From Candidatus Parabeggiatoa sp. HSG14 (lineage in GTDB: Bacteria; Pseudomonadota; Gammaproteobacteria; Beggiatoales; Beggiatoaceae), in NCBI GenBank assembly GCA_030378085.1, contig JAUCGK010000005.1, forward strand, positions 1-42,973: DNA of 42,973 bases, in the 5' to 3' direction. The stretch's first letter is position 1; the number at the start of each line of letters is the position of its first letter. The notes beneath the pieces were generated by a model, which saw only the letters and a program-made list of their open reading frames with translations, did not search any database and was not told the DNA's origin. The position numbers were made by a program, and so were the translations under genes. This document shows, piece after piece, positions 1 through 11,000 of the stretch.

Positions 1-77
1 AAACATCATTTGACACTTTGCTTTAATTTTTCTATTTTGGGACTTCCCCCTGTGTACGGGGGGTTAGGGGGGTGTCC
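1..77. repeat. G-run terminal repeat, left copy (partial)
   Basis: Positions 1-60 match the last 57 bases of the window in direct orientation, apart from a T/C change and a short deletion. Positions 54-77 (GTACGGGGGG, TTA, GGGGGG, TGTCC) are the exact reverse complement of 42880-42903. The complete unit is therefore a palindrome of roughly 110 bp with G-run/C-run arms, seen whole at neither end. Similarity to the reverse complement of the right end continues weakly up to the word GCGTAACATCAGTTA near 110-124. This looks like a dispersed repeat that broke the assembly. Confidence 0.8.
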
Positions 78-149
78 TCAATTTTGCACTCCAGTTTGAA
101 AGCTATCTGCGTAACATCAGTTAATAACCGAGAAAAAGGAGTTTTTATC

Positions 150-1937
150 ATGCTTAAATTTCCTTATGGGAATAGTGATTTTTACCGTATCCGAACCGAT
201 AATTATTTTTATGTGGATCGGAGTAGTCATATTCGACTGATTGAAGAAGCAGGTGATCAACTACTTTTTCTGCGCCCACGACGATTTGGTAAAAGTTTGC
301 TGTTGTCAATGTTAGAAAATTACTATGATGTTTTAAAAGCTTCAGAGTTTGAACGCTTGTTTGGGGAATTGGAGATTTTTAAAAATCTGACGGAGAAACA
401 TAATCAATATTTAGTGATGAAGTGGGATTTTTCCGTTGTTGAATCACAAGATGAAATAAAAGGATTGAGAAAGGCTTTGCACGATCATCTGAATAATCAG
501 ATTAAGCGTTTTATGGAACGTTATCAAGATTATTTTTCCTATACCATTGAAATTGATAAAGAGAATGCTATTTCTTCATTTGAATCTGCTTTAATTGCTA
601 TTTCTCAAACCCCTTATCGCCTTTACTTATTGATTGACGAATACGACAATTTTGCCAATGACTTGATGATGGGGCGAGGACAAACTAATCCAGAACGTTA
701 TAAAATCCTGTTGTCGACAGAAGGTTCACTGAAGGCTATTTTCCGAGCAGTTAAATCGGCGAGTAGTGGACGTGGTTTGGAACGGGTTTTTATCACAGGC
801 GTGTCTCCCGTTTTGATGAGTGATATTACCAGTGCTTATAATGTCGCCGAAAATATTTATTCACAGCCGAAATTTAATGACTTATGTGGTTTTCGAGAGT
901 CTGAACTGGAATCAGTTGTAAATCACGTTGTTACCGAATGTAAGCTATCACCAGCCTTGGGGCAAAAAGCTTTAGACTTGATGCAAACTTTTTATAATGG
1001 TTATTGCTTCAGTGTCAATATCAATGAATTAGTCTACAATCCCACTTTAGTGCTTTATTTTCTGAAATATTTTCAGGATGACTGTCAATTTCCCTCCCAG
1101 ATGTTGGATGATAATTTGGCGATGGATTTAGGAAAACTAACCAATCTCTCCCGCTTACCCAATGGCAGAGCGATTATTTGGCAAGCCTTAAACGAGACAC
1201 CGCCTTTAGTTCTTTCATTACTGGCTAATCGTTTTGGTGTTGTTCAGATGTTAAAAACGAGTCAAAGCAACCAGTTTATTATCTCTTTGCTTTATTATTT
1301 GGGGATTTTAACGTTGGATGGAAAAACAGTACTTAACGAATCACGTTTTAAAATTCCTAATTTAGTGGTACGCAAGCTTTATGTGGAACATCTTTTGGAA
1401 ATGTTGTTGCCACAAGATACAGAACGCGAAGAAATCCGTGACATGGCTAAAGCGTTTTATCAAACGGGTGATTTGCAAGCCATTTGTAATTTTATGGATC
1501 AGCGTTATTTTGAAGTGTTTGATAATCGTGATTATAAAACCGCCAATGAATTGACAATTAAAACGGCTTTTTTGACGGTACTTTTTAATGATGTTTGGTA
1601 TATGATGGATTCAGAAATGGCTTGTAAACGACGATATACCGACTTAACTATGATTATTCGTCCCGATTTTCGTGAACTCCCATTGTATGATTTTATCTTT
1701 GAATTTAAGTATTTAAAATTAGGTGATGTCAAATTGAGCGGTGTTGAACTCAAAAAATTGAGTCAAGCCGAATTGGAAGCTTTAGAACCTGTTAAGGAAA
1801 AATTGGAGGAAGCGAAACAGCAATTGTTGGATTATCAAACTTGTTTAGAAGAAGAATGTAATGACGTGTTAAAGTTAAAACTGATTAGTGTGGTTGCGGT
1901 GGGATTTGACCGATTGGTGTGGCAAACCGTGACGTAG
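150..1937 (+). CDS. AAA-ATPase_like / PD-(D/E)XK nuclease family protein, copy 1
   Basis: This 595-residue protein belongs to the family with an N-terminal AAA-ATPase_like domain and a C-terminal PD-(D/E)XK nuclease-like domain. Walker A is RPRRFGKSL at residues 42-50 and Walker B is LLIDEYD near 160-166. The nuclease-like part has D498 (YTDLTM) and E518-x-K520 (FEFK). The open frame reaches back to 72, but the ATG at 150 follows AAAAAGGAG by a suitable gap, and the paralogue at 19148 has the same leader and the same first residues (MLK, PYG). The gene converges on the giant secreted protein gene, with a hairpin repeat between them. The family is common in Beggiatoa-like and Bacteroidetes genomes and its role is unproven; a link to mobile DNA or defence is only inference. 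No signal peptide is visible, so it should be cytoplasmic. Confidence 0.88.
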   Translation: MLKFPYGNSDFYRIRTDNYFYVDRSSHIRLIEEAGDQLLFLRPRRFGKSLLLSMLENYYDVLKASEFERLFGELEIFKNLTEKHNQYLVMKWDFSVVESQDEIKGLRKALHDHLNNQIKRFMERYQDYFSYTIEIDKENAISSFESALIAISQTPYRLYLLIDEYDNFANDLMMGRGQTNPERYKILLSTEGSLKAIFRAVKSASSGRGLERVFITGVSPVLMSDITSAYNVAENIYSQPKFNDLCGFRESELESVVNHVVTECKLSPALGQKALDLMQTFYNGYCFSVNINELVYNPTLVLYFLKYFQDDCQFPSQMLDDNLAMDLGKLTNLSRLPNGRAIIWQALNETPPLVLSLLANRFGVVQMLKTSQSNQFIISLLYYLGILTLDGKTVLNESRFKIPNLVVRKLYVEHLLEMLLPQDTEREEIRDMAKAFYQTGDLQAICNFMDQRYFEVFDNRDYKTANELTIKTAFLTVLFNDVWYMMDSEMACKRRYTDLTMIIRPDFRELPLYDFIFEFKYLKLGDVKLSGVELKKLSQAELEALEPVKEKLEEAKQQLLDYQTCLEEECNDVLKLKLISVVAVGFDRLVWQTVT

Positions 1938-1941
1938 AAAT

Positions 1942-1991
1942 GGAGTCCAAACCTTCAGGTTTGGATGTACAAACCTAAAGGTTTGTACTCC
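1942..1991. repeat. GGAGTCC double-hairpin repeat between convergent genes, copy 1
   Basis: The outer arms are GGAGT and ACTCC. Inside are two small palindromes, AAACCTTCAGGTTT and AAACCTAAAGGTTT. It begins 4 bases after the TAG of the ATPase gene and ends 12 bases before the stop codon of the convergent giant gene. The copy at 20940-20989 is nearly identical and lies at the same place after the paralogous ATPase gene. It may end transcription from both sides, but there is no clear T-run. Relatives lie at 29079-29131 and 34536-34590. Confidence 0.85.
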
Positions 1992-2003
1992 AACCGCTTC
2001 AAT

Positions 2004-5000
2004 TTAGTCTTTCAGTACGGTTAATAATTCGCCTGTTTCAACCTCCCACACTCGCACCGTATCATCCCATGATGCACTTATTACTCGCTTTCCATCAGGG
2101 CTGAAACCAACATGCCAGACATTGCTTTTATGTCCTTTCAAGGTTTTGAGGGGTTCACCCGTTGCAGTTTTCCATAAACGAGCCGTGCCATCATTGGAAC
2201 CAGTCACAATCATTTGGCCATCAGGACTAAACGCGGCATGGTTAACGCCGGCTTGATGTTCGCGTATCCATACAGCTTTACCCGTTTTGGTATCCCACAA
2301 TCGAACACTGTTATCCCAAGAAGTCGTGGCAATATATTTACCTTCAGGACTAAAAGTAGCATGAGAGACTCCGTTTCGATGTCCAGTAAGGGTAAGGATT
2401 TCCTGCCCTGTGTCAACCTCCCAAAGCCGAGCCGTATTATCCCATGAAGTTGTGATGACTTGCTTTCCATCAGGACTAAAAGCGGCATGTTCTACAATCG
2501 CTTGATGTTTTAGTACTAAAAGTGCTTCGCCGGTTTTAACCTCCCATAAACGGGCAGTATTATCCCAAGATGTGGTAACAATTTGTTGTCCATCTGTACT
2601 AAAGCTGATGTGTTTGACAATCTCTTCATGCCCTATCAATTTAATAAGTGGTGTTCCGTCAGCTACCTCCCAGAGATGAATCATGTTGTCATTGGATGCG
2701 GTGGCGATAATTTGGGAGTCCATGCTAAAAGCCGCATATTCTACGTCTGTTATTGGGAGGTTAAAATAAGATAATCTATGTCCTGTGCTACTTTCCCAAA
2801 AATAGATTTTACCACCACTAGAAGCGGTGATAATTTGTTCACCATTAGGACTAAATGCGCTCTGCCAAATCATTTGGGGTTGTTGAGCGTGATTATCATA
2901 ATCTTCTTTGATTCGCACCTCAATAGGTTGTTCGCCATTGAAGTAGATGGTGCCATTTTCCTTAAGGCGATAACCAAAGTAGATTTGTGCCTGAACAGGT
3001 TTTATGAAACCATGATATATTTCAATCGTTTGGGTTTCCGATAAGACAACGTTGTTACCCACCAAAGTAGCCAGTTCACCCTCCCATACTTGGAATTGTG
3101 CTTGATTGTCAAGCATTAAAAATTGTAGAGACGCACTGCCGTGCGTCTCTATCGACCCATTATCAATTATACCAACGACGACTAATATATCCGCTTCTTG
3201 ACTAATATGAACCTCCGCAATATCAATTTCACCGGTAATTTTCACCATTTTAGCAGGCGTTGTGGTTAGACTTGATTGATATTCTTGACGGTTTATGGAA
3301 ACACCTCCTCGAAAAGCAACAGTGATACCCACCATATCGAAAAGAGCGTTAGCACTGAGCATACTACCATCTTTGGCAACTGCGATACCTCGTCCTAAAT
3401 TGGGCAAACTGGAAAAAACAAATTCACTCTTCTGAGAGGAAACCCGTCCCGTTTCCTTTTCACCATGAAGGGAAATGTCTTCTCTTTCCTCTTCTTCAGG
3501 ATTGGAAGTGACTTCATTCTCTTCTTTGGAATTGGCTTCGCTCTCTTCACTTTTATCCTCACTATCTTGAAAGGAGTTTGGAATGTCTTGTCCATCATTA
3601 TCAACCACAATCAAGGAGGCTCGCCGAATGACTCCCAATGTTACGCCACCCGTTGGTTCTGATAAAATCAGTGAAATGGTTTCCAAGTCTTCTATCTGTT
3701 TGTCATCAAGAATCATTAAAGCGATAGATTTGGGAGTGGTGTCTCCATTCTTCCAAACTAACTCACCCGTACCTCCCACGTAATCATAGTCAAGCAAGGC
3801 ACTGCCGCCGTCTATCGTATAAGCAACGGAAACTTCGCCATTACTGCCTTCCCTTCTTGTCACGGTGAAAGTGGTCAAGTTACCAATGCCTTCATTGGTG
3901 GTATAGAAGGGAGCTAAGAATTGTAATGTACCTGCATTGGCGTTTACTATATTTTCAGGTTCCAATTCAGGGGTTATTGTAACAGGGGCAGTCGTTCCTG
4001 ATACCAATGCACTATCAATAATAACCAACGTTGATTGGGACAGTCTTCCTAATACCGCTTGCCCTGTTGCATTGAGTAACATGAAGTTGACAGTTTCTAA
4101 GGCTTCAGATTCGCCGTCTTCAACCAGTGTGATAGGTAATGCTTTTGATTGAGTCTCACCTTCCGCCCAAGTCAACATCCCATTGCCAATAATGTAATCT
4201 TTACTGGGTGTCGCTATACTGGCACCGGTTACCAAATATTGCACCGAAACTTCTCCAAGATGACCATCCGTGCGCGTTACCATGATGCTTTGAAGTTCGC
4301 CATCTGTCTCTTTAGCAAGATAAGTGGTTGAAGCAAATTGTAATATGCCGGCTTCAGAAGGTGAGGTTATGATTCCCTGATTAATGACAGGCGTTGTTAT
4401 CGGTGTTGGTGTCACCTGCTCTGTGATTACCATGTCTGGTGTTGTAACCATTGTTTCAGGCATTACCATTGGTGTTACTACAGGTTCTGCTATTATCACT
4501 GGTTCTGGCGTTATCACTGGTGTCACTGTAGATTCTGGTATTGCTTTTGTTTCAGGAGTCATTACAGCATCAGGTGTTGCTTTTGTCTCAGGTTTTTCCT
4601 CTTTTTCTTCTTTTTTCTCAATGGCTACATCATTATCAACAATTGTTAAAGTAGCTTGTGCTGGATTACCCAAAGTCGCATTACCCGTTGGCTCAAATAA
4701 TCTCAGCGTCAGTGTTTCGGTTTCTTCAACTTCATCATCATCAATTAAACTGAAAGTCAGTGACTTAGTGGTAGAATCACCATCATTCCAAGTTAGTGTG
4801 CCGGTGCCGCCGTTATAATCTGTATTCAGCGCAGCGGTTCCACTTACTATATATTGCACCGACACTTCACCATCACTCCCCTCAGTACGGATGACGTTGA
4901 GATTGAGGGTGCTATCACCTTCTGTCGCTGAATAGGTATTTGCTGAAAATTGCAATGTGCCAGGGACTGGTTCGGGTGCTGCTTCATCATCGACAATTGT

Positions 5001-8000
5001 TACGGTGATTTGGGATGTTGCACCGAGTTTCGCGGGAGATTCAGCCGTTCCACCCGTTGGATTGGACAAAGTGATAGTAAACGTTTCATCGCCTTCAAAA
5101 TCTGGATCATCGTTGATGGATAGATTAATTGTTTTAGTACGTTCATCTTTATCAAGCCAGGTTAGAGTTCCACTACTACTGGTATAATCACTATCAGCCA
5201 ACGCACTCCCATCAGCCATGGTATAATCCACCGTCACTTCCGTATCATTGCCTTCAACACGTTCGACTAAAATAGTTGCTGTTCCTTCAGTTTCATCAAT
5301 GCTACTCTCACTGGCTGAAAATTGCAATTCCCCTGGTTGAATGGGAATACCACCCACTGGCATCATTTCCACATTTAACTGAGTCGTCTCTTGGGTTGTC
5401 TCTAATTCAATATCTTGTGCTTCATACCCGGCGACTTGAATTTTTGCCCGACGACGACCAAGCAGTGACAATATATTGTAGTGACCTTGATCTTGATAAA
5501 TTTCAGGATTGGGTAATGGGTTGCCATCTTCGTCAAACAACAATATTTCGGCACCGTTTATGGCTTGGAAATCTAAGGCACTGGAAATATGCAAGCTGCT
5601 AATACCTGGGGGAGCATTCGTGTTGTTGGTGGTAAACGCAAATATGGAACTGCTGCTGGTTCGTTCCCCAAACGGATCAACCGCTTCGACTTTCCAATAA
5701 TAAGTGGTTGGGTTTTCTTTATCTAAAGGCACAGTATCATCCACATAAGTCATGGCCGTTGCCAGTTCTTCTTGTTGATAAACGATTTCAGTAAAGCTAG
5801 AATCTTTACCAATAATGAAGTTATAGGTTACCGGGCCATCGGCATCTGTGGTTGATTCCCATTTGAAGAGCAAAGTGGTTTTGTGTTCGCTGTTATCTTG
5901 CGGCTCAATTAAATCAAACGCGCTGGGGGGTTGATTGTTGGGATAGTTTTTGTAGATAACGGAACGTTTCACAGGGGAAATGTCGTTGGTTTCACTATCG
6001 CGGACAAAGTAAAACGCTTCGTACATGCCAGGCTCTTCAAACTGATTAAAGTTAGTTAAACAAACATTGCTACTGTCACAAACCAAAAAGACCCGAGGTA
6101 AGTTAGTGATTTCCAGTTGTTCGCTGGTTTCAGTCCCGCTGCTATTGAGAATAACCGATGGTTTCCGAATATCGACTGGGGCTGAGTTAACAGTATCTGC
6201 ATTATTTACCATAGCTTCCAAGATTGCTGCCGATTCAGTCGCACTCAAATAAATGGTATTACTCACACTGAGAATTTCGGCTGGATTTTCGGCGGAATTG
6301 GTGTCGTAGTTTAAACCAATACCTAATAAGATGTCTTGGGCCAATAATCCATCACTGCCAACGTTAGCGGTGAATGTGTTACTGCCTTGTCCATCCCCAT
6401 TATCGTCTAGTAATGGATGTTGGGTCGCTTCATCATAGAAACGGTTCGCTATGTTGCCATCACCGCGTCGGGTAAAGATTTCGGTTTTTTCCGTGGCAAA
6501 TTCAAACGCGGCTTTGAGGTTATTGCTACGTCCGAGACTGGCAAAAAATTCTTCCATGAAATATTCACCACTACGAATTCCATCTGGTTCTTCTAGCCCT
6601 TTGTAGGACTCTTCTTGGGCGGTAGCACTGGTGATAATAGTGCGCCCAGATTGAGAAATAACTGGAATGAAACTCCCTGAATAACAGGCCCCTAACGTCA
6701 CTAGACGCGATTTTTTTAGGGCGTTTGCGTTTAAACCGGTTTCGAGATTATCTAACCACCCCCCCAAATCGGCTGGCGTAATGACATCGTTTGCGTTGTT
6801 ATTGCCATTGTAAATATGAAAAGTGCCATCTATGCCACCATGATCAATCATAACCACATAGAACGGGGCTGGATTGCTGTTTATCCGACTTTGTAACTCG
6901 GTAAATGCTGCCGCAATGTCTGCTTTTATTGGCAAACCATCAACGCCTTCTTGGGTTGTGTCATAGTTGAAGTATTTAAGGTTGTCGTCTTCAAAACCGC
7001 GATCTCTAAATTTCTTGTAGATACGATGAATGGTTTTGTTATGGGCGGCTAAACCTTCTTCATTTTGGATTTTGCCTTGGACTAAAATGGCATAACCGGC
7101 CGAAGCACCGACTAAGACCATTTCCGCTTCTGAGGTTGATGCGGCTAATTCATCGGTGCCGGAAAAACTGGCTTGAAAACCAAAGGCGCCGTCTTGCATA
7201 GAGGTAGTGAATATATTTGGTAACTCTAAATCATCAAAACGGAATTGCCCAGTATCAGTCAGGACATTTACGTTCAGAGTTTCTTGCGTGATACCATCTG
7301 GGGCCGTTATGGTTAGTACAATTGGTTGGCCCACTAAATTGTCTTCAGTTTCCTGAAAACGACTCAATTTACCCACAACATCAAGCTTGTCATTATTCAG
7401 AATTGTGGAGGCACTGGTTTCCAAATACAAACCGGTAGATGTGAGACTATCATTATCTTGAATGGTCAAAATGGCTGTATTAGCTTCTATAGCAAGTTGA
7501 TAGGTTGCCCCTTGGTTAAGAATCAATTGGATGGTCTCGTCTGGATCCCCTTCACTATCATCTATTGGAGTAATAGTCAAGGTGACACTATTGTTAGGCA
7601 TTGCTGGCATGAGAATAGTACCATTACTTCCGTTTAGCGTCGCACCAGTAATGGTGTAATCAGTTCCAAGCGTTGCGGTGCCATCGACTGAAAAGCTGAT
7701 GGTATTATCTTGTGGATAAGCAGCACTTGAAATGACAAAAGTTCCAGCGAGAGCTCCGGTTTCTTTCGCTAGTGTTGGACCAGCGACCACACTTATGGTT
7801 GGTCTCAACAATCCTTTAATATCTGGTTTAGCAGTGGACGCAGTATTACCAGTTAAAGTCAAATCACCTTCGCTAATCACAGCAGCCCCGGTTTGGATAA
7901 AAATAGCCCCACCTTGGCCTTGCCCATTGATACCGTCATAATTTACTTCGGTTCCGTTACCACCGTTACCACCAGTAGCCGTGTTATTAGTGAAAATGCT

Positions 8001-11000
8001 ATTAATTAAGGTTAAGGTGCTGCCAGTACGAACAAAAATCGCCCCACCAAGACCGCTTCCTCCACCACCACCGCCAGCGTGTTGAAAATTACTCGAACCA
8101 CCTTGACCACCAAATTCTCCACTAGTACCAGCTTGGCTGATAGTACCGGTATCGGTACCGTGACTGCCACTGCCACCACTGCCAGCACCAAAACCGCCAT
8201 CACCACCAGCACCGCCATTGAGAACAAGACTGGCTCCTCCACCACCACCGCCGATTCCCAACATTTGATTACTATCACCACTATTACCGATGTTGCCATT
8301 GCTAATATTGTTACCGTGCCCGCCTTTACCTAGATGAAGGTTATTACCGCTAAGATTACCTTGACCATTGGGGCTACCACCACCACCGGCACCGCTACCA
8401 AAAGCAATTTGCCCAATTTGTTGAAAACCATCATAGCCCAGTTCACCATTAAAATGTCCGCTATATCCGCCGCCGTCACCGCCATTACCACCTAATGCTT
8501 GATTATTCAAGAAGGTGATATTCTCAACGATCACTTGACTGCCAGTATTACTAAAAATGGCACCGCCCATACCGCCACCACCGCCACCACCGCCACCATT
8601 ACCATCAATTTCTATATCGTTGGCACCAGCACCGCCAGTACCGCCTCGTACTTGACCATCTTGAATTGTGAGATCGGAAAAATGTACGATACCACCATCC
8701 ACAAAAAAGACTTGGTGTTGATTATTACCACTGATGCTATGGTTGTTGCCTTGGAAATGAACCGTACCAGTGATCACTGGGAGAGTGGCAAACAGTTGGA
8801 TATCTTTCAAAAAAGTAATGGTGTTGTCTTGAGCGTTACTATTAACTTGTTGGATAGCGGTGGCTAAATCCATTGAAGTACCATTCAATTCAACAAACGT
8901 TTGGACCAGAATGTTGACGGATGCTTGATTGGTTGAGTTTCCATTAGTCAGTACATTGCTGCCACTCCATTTGAAGCTATCTTGGCCAATATAATTCGGA
9001 TTTGGGGTATATTTCAGTTGACTAAAATCACTGCGGGAAATGGCTTGCCCCATTGAAATCGCGGTTCCACTCAAAGTCAATTCGCCTGAATTTGGTTCAG
9101 AGAAGATTTTAACAGTGTCCAAGCCATTACCGGTTGGGTCAATGAAATTATCAACGAAATCCGTTTCTGAAAAAATGAGGGAACTATTGGTATCGCACAC
9201 TTTATCGCTCGAATAAACCTGAGGCAAAATGTTGATAGTCACAGTAGCTCCAGATTTTGTGATTGAATCGTTTGAAGCAAACAGCACTTTAATCGTATTT
9301 TCACCGGTAACCACAAAGTTTTCTTCAATGACACCACTGAATTTTTGAGGTGGACTAAATGACGTACTATCGGATTGTAAAATTTCTAGCCAATCACTAT
9401 CAAGTTCGGTTTCTCCAGAGATGGAAACGATTAAAGATGTTGCTTTGGGGATGGTCAGTTCGACCAGTTCAGTTTGCCCATTTTGGTAAGTACCGGTGCT
9501 ATAACTTGGTGGAGTGATATTAATGGTGGCGGTTTCTTGGTTAGAATCCTTACTACCGTCGTTAAGCTGATAAGTAAAAGTGTCAACACCTTGGTACCAA
9601 TCATCAGGAGTGTAAGTAAATGCGCCAGTAGCGGGATTGGTTAGCGTAATAGCTCCATGACTTGGATTACCAACGATGCGATAGGTGAGCGCGTCACCAT
9701 CCAGATCACTACCAACTAGCATACCATTGAAAACCGTATTCAAATTTGCACTATACAAAACCGGAGAACTCTCTACCCAATCTGTATTACTGTCCATATT
9801 GACCAAGAGGGCATCGTGATTGGCGGTTTGGTTAGTAAGAATATTGCCAGAACCGTCATTAAAAGTGTAATAAGCTTGTAGCCCTGCTTCGTTCCCAGCT
9901 GGGATTTGGTACATGTCGGTCTGAATTTGGCTCTGAGTGCGGGCGACGTTCCAAATTTGGACTTCGTCTATTTGATCTTTAAAGTATTTATTATAATATC
10001 CATGGCCAATTTCGACATCTATTCCATTGTCTTTTGTATTGACTGAACCATGTTTGAAGGAACTTAGCGTGTCTAGTTGCCCATCAACATACAATTTCAC
10101 ATCGGTTATATCAGGTGAACCATCATTTTCAAAAGTACAAGCGACATGATGCCATTGACCATCGTTAACGGCAGTACTTCCAATAATGTGACTACTAGTA
10201 ATTTGGACTTTCAAAAAGCCATTCAATCTTTGCACTTGAAAATCCCAACTTTGATTAACATTTAAAACGTTCCCCCATGTAACCAAATTTTTAGTAGATG
10301 TTTTATGGCTAGTATTAATCCAAGCTTCAATCGTTCTTGCATTACTGCCGGTTATTCCTTTGTAATTAGGAATAACAACATAATCATCCACACCATCAAA
10401 ATCCAAGGTGGTACCAAAACCGGCGATAGGGGCATTATTTAGAATATTGATAGTTACCGTGGCAATATTAGAATCCAAAGTGCCATCATTGATTTGATAA
10501 GTGAAGGTATCCGTACCGATAACGTTAATATTGGGGGTATAGGTAAAAACACCGGTATTGGTTATCAAGGCATCGCCTTTACTACCTTGGTTAACAATGC
10601 TGTAATTCAAGGTATTGCTATCAGCATCATAGCCGTCCAATGTCTCGCTCAACTGCCTATTTTTACCAGTAGTTAAAGTGATATCCGTAGCAACGGGAGC
10701 ATTATTATCTAGAATATTGATAGTTACTGTAGCAATATTAGAATCAGAGGTGCCATCATTGACTTTATAAGTGAAAGTATCCGTACCGATAACGTTAGTA
10801 TCGGGGGTATAGATAAAGGCACCGGTATTGACATTGGTTATAAAAGCAGTGCCTTTGCTACCTTGGCTAACAATGCTGTATTTCAGGGTATCGCCATCAA
10901 CATCGTAGCCACTTAGTGTCTTAACAGTAGTTAAAGTGATATCCGTAGCGACGGGAGCATTATTATCTAGAATATTGATAGTTACTGTAGCAATATTAGA

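Noticed and set aside
72-149. 26-codon N-terminal extension of the first ATPase gene
   Set aside because: The paralogue has no such extension, the strong ribosome site lies before the ATG at 150, and the extra codons start in the terminal repeat.
4384-4818. 144-codon + strand frame
   Set aside because: It lies opposite the Pro/Thr/Glu linker and a Calx-beta domain of the giant gene. Its Val/Ser/Gly-repeat composition is what antisense reading of that low-complexity coding sequence gives, and no ribosome site is present.
7732-8867. Several + and - frames opposite or shifted within the glycine-rich region
   Set aside because: All are by-products of the biased GGT/GGC repeats of the real frame. 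They have no start signals and no recognisable domain.
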